The notes beneath the pieces are model-generated. The model did no database searches, had not been told where the DNA came from, and saw only the letters and a program-made list of their open reading frames with translations. Positions 7,075-12,593 of a stretch of 17,345 nucleotides of DNA are shown piece after piece. Location of the stretch: the NCBI GenBank assembly GCA_964586145.1, contig CAZPHH010000098.1, positions 1 through 17,345 of the forward strand, read 5' to 3'. The translations under genes and the position numbers were made by a program. This DNA is from JAFGJQ01 sp964586145. Its GTDB lineage: Bacteria > Planctomycetota > Phycisphaerae > UBA1845. Each line of letters starts with the position of its first letter. The stretch's first letter is position 1.

Positions 7075-7899
7075 ATGCCCGCAGACTTCATCGCACGGGC
7101 GGTTCTGGGCCGGTCCCATGCGGTTATCGGCATGGTGCATGTTCCCCCCCTGCCCGGCACGCCCCGGGCGGCGGATTCGGTGGACGCGATCGTGCGGCAG
7201 TGTGTCCAGGAGGCTCGCCTGCTGGCCGACGGCGGGGTGGATGCCGTGATGATCGAGAACATGCACGACGTGCCGTACGTAATCGGCCCGATGGGCCCCG
7301 AGATCGTGGCCGCCATGACGGCCGTCGCCTGCGGCGTCCGGCAGGCCGTCTCATGCCCACTGGGAGTGCAAATTCTGGCGGCCGGCAACCGCGAAGCCCT
7401 CTCCGTGGCCCTCGCCTCCGCCGCTGCGTTTGTTCGGGTGGAGGGGTTCGTGTACGCGCACGTCGCGGACGAGGGGCTGATGCCGGTGGCCCAGGCGGGT
7501 GATCTGCTCCGGTATCGCCGGGCGATCGGGGCGACGCAGGTGGCCGTCTGGGCCGACATCAAGAAGAAGCACGCCAGTCACGCGCTGACCGCGGACGTGG
7601 ACCTGGCCGAGACGGCAGCGACGGCCGAGTTTTTTGGCGCGGATGCGTTGGTGGTCACCGGGTTGGCCACCGGTCGGCCGACGGCGCCGGACGACCTGCA
7701 GGCGGCGCGGGACGCGTCGCGTCTGCCTGTGGTGGTCGGCAGCGGCACGACGCCGGAGAACCTGGAGGCGCAGTGGCCGGTCGCGGATGCGTTTATCGTC
7801 GGGTCGTACATCAAGCGTGAGGGCCTGTGGTCCAACCCGCCCGATCCGGCCCGGCTGCGGCGTTTCATGGAGCGGGTGGGCGTTCTGCGGGGCGTGTGA
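7075..7899 (+). CDS. BtpA/SgcQ family TIM-barrel protein
   Basis: This 274-residue protein is of the BtpA family (cyanobacterial BtpA, needed for photosystem I accumulation; SgcQ in enterobacteria). The family is a TIM-barrel of unknown reaction, found in many non-photosynthetic bacteria and archaea. Supporting stretches in order: VIGMVHVPPLPGTP near the N-terminus, GGVDAVMIENMHDVPY, GVQILAAGNREAL, AAAFVRVEGFVYAHVADEG, ADIKKKHASHAL, ADALVVTGLATGRPT, VVVGSGTTPENL and a phosphate-binding-like end DAFIVGSYIKREG. The length is normal for the family. The ATG at 7075 has AAAGGA at a good distance. It stands alone, divergent from the pseudopilin gene and convergent with the next gene, so context gives no pathway. 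A role in sugar or nucleotide metabolism is possible but unproven. Confidence 0.92.
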   Translation: MPADFIARAVLGRSHAVIGMVHVPPLPGTPRAADSVDAIVRQCVQEARLLADGGVDAVMIENMHDVPYVIGPMGPEIVAAMTAVACGVRQAVSCPLGVQILAAGNREALSVALASAAAFVRVEGFVYAHVADEGLMPVAQAGDLLRYRRAIGATQVAVWADIKKKHASHALTADVDLAETAATAEFFGADALVVTGLATGRPTAPDDLQAARDASRLPVVVGSGTTPENLEAQWPVADAFIVGSYIKREGLWSNPPDPARLRRFMERVGVLRGV

Positions 7900-7925
7900 C
7901 ACGCCCGGCCACTCGGGCCCGCGCA

Positions 7926-7972
7926 GCGCGAAGTCCGGATGGCGTTCGCCTCGAACGCCGTCCGGACCGCGC
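7926..7972. terminator. Strong hairpin at a convergent gene end (bidirectional terminator-like)
   Basis: A 16-bp inverted repeat with one mismatch (GTCCGGATGGCGTTCG, 7933-7948, with 7952-7967) closes a 3-nt CCT loop. Beyond an AA bulge the stem continues through GCGCG/CGCGC. It starts about 30 nt after the btpA-family stop and lies 35-75 nt from the convergent gene's stop, so it can serve both. There is no T tract on either strand, so it is not a canonical intrinsic terminator; it may act as an RNA end-stabilising or Rho-assisted structure. Confidence 0.6.
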
Positions 7973-8006
7973 GGTACCGCGGGCGGCCTTCCCCTCCTCT
8001 TCCGCC

Positions 8007-8930
8007 TTAGTCGGCCGCGTCGATCGAATCGTCGACCGGCAGAAGCAGGAAGTTCACCACGGCCGGTTCTCCCGCGATGACGCGAACCGGTTTCCGTAAC
8101 GGCTGATACCCGGGTGCACCCGCGGCCACCCTGTACGGTCCGGGCGGTACATCCGGGAACCGATAGATCCCCATCTCGTTCGTTTCTGTCGCCGTCACGA
8201 CGATTGGCGGGTCGGCCGGCTTGATGAGGCGGACCAGGGCGCCCGCGATGGGCGACGGGGCCGTCCCTGGTTCCGGTGCACCAATCACGCGACCCACGAC
8301 CAGGCCCGGCACCTGGGCCGGCGTGTGCGACAGGAACAGTACGGAGCCCGGCGGGGCCAGGCAGATCCTGGGCACCTTCACGATGTGGAACGGGTTCGTG
8401 ATAACATCCAGCGGTCCGGGCTGCTCCTGGACGGCCACGTGGATCCGGGTGCTGTGCTCGCACCGGCCCGCGCGGACGATGTGAATCCCGGGTCCGCCGC
8501 CGGTCGACTGCACGCCCAGGATGGCCACAATCACGCTGAAGTGCTGGAAGTCGACGGGGGGCGGCGTGGGGGCCGGCTGCAGATGGGCGGTGTGTCTTTG
8601 CCAGAACGCGGCCCACGCTTGGGGATCCTGGATGACGGCCCGCAGGCCGCGGAAGTGCGGGTTGTTCAGCCCGAACCCGCTGATCTCTCCGTTCGCAATG
8701 GTGTGGATCGGGCACTCGCAGCAGCAGGCCGCTCCTGCGTCGCTGTCTTCGTCGCAGACCGTGCAGTCGAGTATCGTCTCGGCCGCGAGCGCATCGATCG
8801 CCTGATCCTCATTGAGGCTGGGATCGAGGGTTGTGGGGGTGACCTGGGCGGCGGTTCGCTGAGCGCCGGCGACACCCGCCAGCCCCAGAACCAGGATGCC
8901 GGCGCAGAGCAAGACTCCTTTTCGTACCAT
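8007..8930 (-). CDS. Exported protein with PrcB_C-like and carboxypeptidase-regulatory-like domains
   Basis: This 307-residue protein has an N-terminal Sec signal peptide (MVRKGVLLCAGILVLGLAG, likely cut near AGA-Q at residue 23). A cysteine-rich stretch follows at 56-73 (C56, C59, C69-C71, C73). Residues about 100-190 resemble the PrcB_C protease-complex-associated domain: FSVIVAILGVQSTGGGPGIHI, then a basic strand and ITNPFHIVKVPR. Residues about 208-299 form a carboxypeptidase-regulatory/CNA_B-type beta-sandwich (VVGRV..G, AGALVRL, GIYRFPDVPPGPYRVAAGAPGY). The protein is probably periplasmic or surface-exposed. I chose the ATG at 8930 because AAAGGAGGAA sits 7 nt before it and the signal peptide then begins directly; an in-frame start at 9041 would add 37 unlikely residues. 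No protease lies next to it, so the partner is unknown. Domain calls are by pattern only. Confidence 0.85.
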   Translation of the reverse strand: MVRKGVLLCAGILVLGLAGVAGAQRTAAQVTPTTLDPSLNEDQAIDALAAETILDCTVCDEDSDAGAACCCECPIHTIANGEISGFGLNNPHFRGLRAVIQDPQAWAAFWQRHTAHLQPAPTPPPVDFQHFSVIVAILGVQSTGGGPGIHIVRAGRCEHSTRIHVAVQEQPGPLDVITNPFHIVKVPRICLAPPGSVLFLSHTPAQVPGLVVGRVIGAPEPGTAPSPIAGALVRLIKPADPPIVVTATETNEMGIYRFPDVPPGPYRVAAGAPGYQPLRKPVRVIAGEPAVVNFLLLPVDDSIDAAD

Positions 8931-8937
8931 ACGAGTT

Positions 8938-8943
8938 CCTCCT
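8938..8943 (-). promoter_or_regulatory. Ribosome-binding site AGGAGG fixing the start at 8930
   Basis: Read on the - strand, AAAGGAGGAA precedes the ATG with a 7-nt spacing from AGGAGG. It is one of the best ribosome-binding sites in the window and decides the start of the PrcB_C-like gene. Confidence 0.8.
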
Positions 8944-9089
8944 TTACCTGCAGAATGCACTCGGTTCGGGACGTTCTCCGGAATCGTCCCGTCGGGCAGG
9001 AAGGCCGGGCCGGCGTCGTCGGGCCGCCTCACGTCGGTCATACAATCGCCGTGCCCGAAGCGCCTTCGCCGGACGCCCGCGGTAAGTCA

Positions 9090-9132
9090 ACGCGATTGCG
9101 TCCTTGCGGCCCATGCGCCGGGTCAATCGCGT
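9090..9132. repeat. Nested inverted repeat in the PrcB_C-like gene leader
   Basis: ACGCGATTG and CAATCGCGT are a perfect 9-bp inverted repeat separated by 25 nt. Inside it CGGC (9107-9110) pairs with GCCG (9117-9120) around a 6-nt loop. The arrangement could be a structured 5' leader element or an operator with two half-sites. Confidence 0.4.
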
Positions 9133-9330
9133 CTTCCGATCAGCCAAACGCACGGATACGGATGCTTATTGCGGCGAAAATTCCGGAGATGCTCAGGAAG
9201 GGCTGCGCTCATAACCCAAGCAACGGAGCGACGAAGCGACGGAGGAGGAAGGACTTGCGCCAGGGCGTTTGTGAAGGTCTGCCCCGGGGCGCGGAGAGCC
9301 CGGGCGTTTGCAGATTATTCGGCGCGCCGG

Positions 9331-9924
9331 TCAGCCGCCCACGCCGAAGAGCAACTCACGCAGGCTGTCGAACGGGAAGACGACGGACCGGCGGGGCGTC
9401 AGGAACACGAGGAGCCAGCGGTCGCCGGTCTTCTCGAAATGCAGCTCCCAGCGTGACGGCCGGCTGCCGCCCAGGCCTTCCGCGGCGCCGTAGACGCGGG
9501 CTGAGGCGTTGAAGGTCACCTTCGCGCGCTGTCCGTCCTCGATGCTGACCTCGAAACCGCTGAGCCGGGCGCTTCGGACCTCGACGGCGGTCAGGCCGCG
9601 GCGGACCCACTGCATGAACTCGTCCCGGTCCAGGTTCTGCGTCGCAAACCGGTCGGAGACGTGTTCGCCGATGCCCGCCACGTCGCCGTTCACGGCGGCG
9701 ACGGCCAGTTCATTGCACAACGCAATGAGACTTTCCCGCTCGGTAACGACCAGGTGCTGCATCACCAGTAGCAGGGCCGCGACCACGACGCCGGCCAGCG
9801 CCGCGCGTCGCGCATTCGGCGTCCGCCGCGCCGCCCATCGCCGCAGCAAAATGAACTCGCCCACGAGCAGCAGCGGCACGAGGTACAGCGGGCTCTCAAA
9901 CAGGACCGTCTTGATCGTTGTCAA
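9331..9924 (-). CDS. Two-TM membrane protein with NTF2-like domain
   Basis: This 197-residue protein has two predicted membrane helices, about 7-27 (LYLVPLLLVGEFILL) and 42-60 (AALAGVVVAALLLVMQHLV), separated by a basic loop with RRWAARR. A C-terminal domain of about 130 residues follows, laid out like the NTF2/SnoaL cone fold: helix LIALCNELAVAAVNGDVAGIGEHVSDRF, then FMQWVRRGL, then strands including RAKVTFNASARVYG, SRWELHFEKTGDRWLLVF. I see no catalytic residues I can name, so a binding or scaffold role is as likely as enzymatic activity. The TTG at 9924 is the only start before the first helix, and its ribosome-binding site is weak (GCGAG). It overlaps the 3' end of the methyltransferase gene by 29 nt, so translation is probably coupled. 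Confidence 0.77.
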   Translation of the reverse strand: MTTIKTVLFESPLYLVPLLLVGEFILLRRWAARRTPNARRAALAGVVVAALLLVMQHLVVTERESLIALCNELAVAAVNGDVAGIGEHVSDRFATQNLDRDEFMQWVRRGLTAVEVRSARLSGFEVSIEDGQRAKVTFNASARVYGAAEGLGGSRPSRWELHFEKTGDRWLLVFLTPRRSVVFPFDSLRELLFGVGG

Positions 9925-11053
9925 AGCTGGCTCGCTTGTCTGTGTCGCTTCCTCGGGCGAACGGATCAGTCATCTCCGTTACGCGGCACGGCCTTCCCGT
10001 CGCGAATTGTGAAGTCCCGACGGCGGTATACGGCCTTTCCGCTTGAAGTCGTCGGCTCGTGCCATTGCCATTGGTTCCATTCGCTTCCAGGCGTGCCAGG
10101 ACGGGGATCGCCTTGCGAGCGATGTCAAAATACTCCTCGCGCAACTCCAGGCCGATGCAGCGGAGGCCGCACGCCAACGCGGCGGCGACGGTTGACCCGG
10201 CGCCCATAAAGGGGTCCAGAATCGTTCCCTCGCCCAGGGGTAGGGCCGCATGCACAAGTTGACGCATGAAGTGTTGTGGTTTGAGCGACGGATGCGGCGC
10301 CAGCCGGCGTTCCTCCGGACGGGTCGGAGCGGAGACGATCAAATCCCGGAATGGTCCTCCTTCGGATACGCGGCGCAGGCCGCCCGTCTTCCATTTGCGC
10401 AGGTTGTCCTGCACGCGCCCCTCGCAAGGTTTGCGGAACAGGCCCCACGGCTCCCAGCACGACCGCGGCATGACTGTGACCTGGTCAAACTCCCGATGGG
10501 CGTTCTTGGGCCGGTCTCCGCCGCGAAGCGTCTGGACCACGCGAATGATCTCACCGCGCTTCTCGAACCCCGCCAGGACAAAGGGCTCGTAGACGAGGTG
10601 GGACACGAGCGGGTTAGTAGCCACAAAGACATGAGCCCCCGGCACCAGGACCGGCATCAACGCGCGGGCGAACCGTGCAAAGAAGCTACTCAGGTCGGCC
10701 CGATCCTGCTGGGTCAACACGGTGAACCGCGGCAGGGGACTGCGACGGCAGCCGTCGAATGACGGCGGAATGCGCCAGACGCCGCCCCGGCCTGTTTTCC
10801 GCTTGGCCAGGTGAGCGGCCGAATACTCCACCAGCCCATAGGGCGGGTCGGTCACCACGGCGTGAATGCTGGCCGGCGGCGCCTTCTCCAGCCAGGCGAA
10901 GGCATCCACAAGATGGATCTCGACCGGATCGGGCGCGCAGGACTCTGCGTCAAATAGTCCGGCCTGAAGCAGACTGGTTCGGCTGTTCCTTGCCAAGGCC
11001 CGCACCCTCTGTCTTTCCGAACATTCTCCGAACAGAGATAATACCGGAATCAC
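9896..11053 (-). CDS. Orphan beta-class DNA methyltransferase (N6-adenine or N4-cytosine)
   Basis: This SAM-dependent DNA methyltransferase is of the PF01555 type. The catalytic motif DPPY (69-72) comes before the recognition region, and the SAM motif DPFMGAGST (280-288) comes near the end, followed by CIGLELREEYFDIA; this is the beta-class order. HPSLKP (254-259) just before the SAM motif is typical. Residues about 325-385 are a polar tail with no family match. No restriction endonuclease lies nearby, so it is probably a solitary regulator-type methylase. The GTG at 11053 is the longest start, but the conserved fold begins only near residue 44. A promoter/operator-like element covers codons 4-13, so a start at GTG 11005 or TTG 10996 is quite possible. 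The target site cannot be read from sequence. It lies 16 nt after the M29 aminopeptidase stop. Confidence 0.9.
   Translation of the reverse strand: MIPVLSLFGECSERQRVRALARNSRTSLLQAGLFDAESCAPDPVEIHLVDAFAWLEKAPPASIHAVVTDPPYGLVEYSAAHLAKRKTGRGGVWRIPPSFDGCRRSPLPRFTVLTQQDRADLSSFFARFARALMPVLVPGAHVFVATNPLVSHLVYEPFVLAGFEKRGEIIRVVQTLRGGDRPKNAHREFDQVTVMPRSCWEPWGLFRKPCEGRVQDNLRKWKTGGLRRVSEGGPFRDLIVSAPTRPEERRLAPHPSLKPQHFMRQLVHAALPLGEGTILDPFMGAGSTVAAALACGLRCIGLELREEYFDIARKAIPVLARLEANGTNGNGTSRRLQAERPYTAVGTSQFATGRPCRVTEMTDPFARGSDTDKRASFDNDQDGPV
11019..11033 (-). promoter_or_regulatory. LexA-like direct repeat GAAC-N7-GAAC (GTTC-N7-GTTC)
   Basis: GAAC at 11019-11022 and 11030-11033 are spaced by 7 nt, part of a longer 7-base direct repeat CCGAACA (11017-11023, 11028-11034) with an 11-nt period. 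GTTC-N7-GTTC is the known recognition sequence of alphaproteobacterial LexA. It sits just after the TATTAT hexamer, where a repressor would block initiation. Whether this organism's LexA reads this pattern is unknown, and an 8-base motif is expected about 0.5 times in both strands of such a window by chance. Confidence 0.4.
11038..11043 (-). promoter_or_regulatory. Possible -10 element TATTAT before the methyltransferase
   Basis: TATTAT on the - strand matches the -10 consensus at 5 of 6 bases. At a 17-nt spacing the -35 region would read CTGGAC, a weak match. Transcription would start near 11031, downstream of the annotated GTG, which would make an internal start necessary. Confidence 0.35.
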
Positions 11054-11069
11054 TCGCAGAGTCCAGTGC

Positions 11070-12188
11070 TTATTTCAGGTTTTCCGGGTTCAGGGGCTGC
11101 AGGTCGGGCGGGACGAACCGGCCGTCCTTGCGGACGAGTTCGTCGTCAAACCAGATTTCGCCGCCGCCGCACTCCGGTGTCTGGATGCAGACCATGTCCC
11201 AGTGGACGGCCGAGCGGTTGCCGTTGTCGGCCTCGTCCTCGTACGCCGACCCCGGCGTGAAGTGGAACGAGCCGGCGATTTTCTCGTCGAACAGGATGTC
11301 CAGCATGGGCCGGGTGATGTAGGGGTTGAATCCCAGGGCGAACTCGCCCACGTACGACGACCCGTCGTCCGTGTTCAGCACGGTGTTGAGGTGCTCGGAG
11401 TTGGAGCTGCGGGCGTTGATCACCTTGCCGTCTTTGAATTCCAGCCGGATGTCCTCATGCACGACGCCCTGGTAGAGCGTGCGGGCGTTGTACCGGATGG
11501 TGCCGTTCACGGAATCGCGAACGGGGGCGGTGAAGGCCTCGCCGTCCGGGATGTTCAGCTTGCCGGCACAGCCGATGGCGGGAATGCTCTTGATGGAGAA
11601 GTGCAGTTCGGTTTCCGGGCCCAGGATTTTCACGCGGTCGGTCGCCTTCATTCTTGCAACCAGGGGCTGCATGGCCGCGGCCATTTTGCCGTAGTCCAGG
11701 GTGCACACATCAAAGTAGAAGCGTTCGAAGGCTTCCGTGCTCATCTGGGCCTGCTGGGCCATGGAGGGGCTCGGGTAGCGCAGGACGACCCAGCGGGTCT
11801 GTCGCACGCGGATCTCGCCGTGCACCGGCTTCCACCAGACAGACTGGTAGAGCTTCATCTTGTCCGCGGGCACGTCGCTCATTTCGGTGATGTTCAGGTT
11901 GCCGCGCAGCCCGATGTAGGCCTGGACGCCCTTCATCCGCAGGGCCTCGGTCTCGGCGATGAGCTTGAGTTGGGCCTCGCTGCCGTGGATCAGAAGCTGC
12001 CGCAGCACGAGGTTGCTCTTGAGCGTCACCAGCGGGTCGGCGCCCGCCTGGCGGGCCACACGCACCACCTCGTTGGTGATGTCATGTGGAACGTCGATCG
12101 CCTCGATCAGGATTTTCTCTCCCGGCTTGACCGCCGTGGAGTAGTGGATAAGCACTTCCGCCAGCCGAGTCATTCGCGGGTCAACCAT
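11070..12188 (-). CDS. M29 family aminopeptidase (thermophilic metalloprotease family)
   Basis: This 372-residue cytoplasmic dimetal aminopeptidase is of family M29 (AmpS/AmpT/PepS type) and removes N-terminal amino acids from peptides. The N-terminal domain includes LAEVLIHYSTAVKPGEKILIEA and PDKM-like spacing. The C-terminal catalytic domain carries the expected ligands: E250 in RLEFKDGKV, E282 in VGEFALGFN, H309 in FHFTPGSAY, and H329 and D331 in VHWDM. Length and residue spacing fit the family, although 372 is slightly shorter than the usual 400-410. The ATG at 12188 has GGAGG 7 nt upstream. The methyltransferase gene begins 16 nt after its stop, so they may share a transcript, although the methyltransferase may also have its own promoter. 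Confidence 0.95.
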   Translation of the reverse strand: MVDPRMTRLAEVLIHYSTAVKPGEKILIEAIDVPHDITNEVVRVARQAGADPLVTLKSNLVLRQLLIHGSEAQLKLIAETEALRMKGVQAYIGLRGNLNITEMSDVPADKMKLYQSVWWKPVHGEIRVRQTRWVVLRYPSPSMAQQAQMSTEAFERFYFDVCTLDYGKMAAAMQPLVARMKATDRVKILGPETELHFSIKSIPAIGCAGKLNIPDGEAFTAPVRDSVNGTIRYNARTLYQGVVHEDIRLEFKDGKVINARSSNSEHLNTVLNTDDGSSYVGEFALGFNPYITRPMLDILFDEKIAGSFHFTPGSAYEDEADNGNRSAVHWDMVCIQTPECGGGEIWFDDELVRKDGRFVPPDLQPLNPENLK

Positions 12189-12362
12189 CCTGCTTCCTCC
12201 TTCGATTCGTCATTCCCACGGGCACGGCGCGAACTGCCCGGCCCCTCCGATGGCCATTGCCCCAGCATACTCGAAAGCCGGCCGGAAGGGCAGGCGGGAC
12301 GCGGGATCGTCCGTTCGAAGCCGCACACGCCGGCCTGCGAGCTCGCGTGAGTTGCAGACGGA
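12189..12362. other. Short non-coding gap before the M29 aminopeptidase gene
   Basis: This 174-nt stretch probably contains the leader and promoter of the aminopeptidase gene, read on the - strand. I found no convincing promoter pair and no gene. The only clear signal is the ribosome-binding site next to the start codon. Confidence 0.35.
12196..12200 (-). promoter_or_regulatory. Ribosome-binding site GGAGG of the M29 aminopeptidase gene
   Basis: On the - strand GGAGG precedes the ATG at 12188 by 7 nt and fixes the start. Confidence 0.75.
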
Positions 12363-12488
12363 TCATTCCGGAAACACAAATCCCGGCGGTTCGGAGCGGC
12401 GGGGGTAGCAGTCGGCCCCTCCGTTGAAGATCGCGAACAGCGACAACGCGAGCAGCGCCCGCACGATGAACTTCGCCCAACGCTTCAT
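12363..12488 (-). CDS. 41-residue hydrophobic micro-ORF (exported or single-TM)
   Basis: This reading frame fills part of a gap between two well-defined genes. It begins MKRWAKFIVRALLALSLFAI and ends with a polar, proline-rich tail FNGGADCYPRRSEPPGFVFPE. The charged start followed by about 15 hydrophobic residues looks like a signal peptide or a single membrane helix, with one cysteine in the tail. AGGGAGG lies about 11 nt before the ATG, a strong if slightly distant ribosome-binding site. Its codons use G or C in nearly all third positions like its neighbours. I do not recognise a family. It could be a small membrane protein or a short secreted peptide; a chance frame cannot be excluded. Confidence 0.5.
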   Translation of the reverse strand: MKRWAKFIVRALLALSLFAIFNGGADCYPRRSEPPGFVFPE

Positions 12489-12509
12489 GGCATCTGCCTC
12501 CCTGAATCC

Positions 12510-12530
12510 CGGCGCGAACCGGCGGCGCCG
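12510..12530. repeat. Short GC hairpin between the transporter and the micro-ORF
   Basis: CGGCGC (12510-12515) pairs with GCGCCG (12525-12530) around a 9-nt loop, in the 105-nt gap after the transporter stop on the - strand. There is no T tract. It may help separate the two transcripts or simply reflect GC-rich sequence. Confidence 0.25.
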
Positions 12531-12593
12531 TGGCCGGATCGACAGAGCATACCTTCACGGGCCGGATGAATCCAACGAGGACTCGCCGGGCCG

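Larger units (their letters stand above)
8931..9330. other. 400-nt non-coding leader region with inverted repeats
   Basis: This gap lies between two - strand genes. I see no credible gene in it on either strand. It holds three inverted repeats. CGGGACG/CGTCCCG (8967-8973 with 8985-8991) lies close to the downstream gene. ACGCGATTG/CAATCGCGT (9090-9098 with 9124-9132) encloses an inner CGGC/GCCG stem. An imperfect CCCGGGG/GCCCGGG lies at about 9282-9305, roughly 27 nt after the stop of the NTF2-like gene. A 9-base direct repeat GGGCGTTTG flanks the last one. No clear promoter was found, although the region must carry the leader of the PrcB_C-like gene. Confidence 0.5.

Noticed and set aside
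7351..8715. A 454-residue - strand frame across the btpA-family gene and the PrcB_C-like gene
   Set aside because: Rich in R, P, G and H, and crosses an intergenic hairpin; both overlapped genes are convincing in their own frames.
11320..11335. tRNA T-arm-like GGGTTGAATCCCAG
   Set aside because: It lies inside the conserved part of the M29 coding sequence, and no acceptor stem, D-arm or anticodon arm surrounds it.
11202..12350. A 382-residue + strand frame opposite the M29 aminopeptidase gene
   Set aside because: The - strand protein has all M29 metal ligands; the + frame shows no motif and is a GC-driven shadow.
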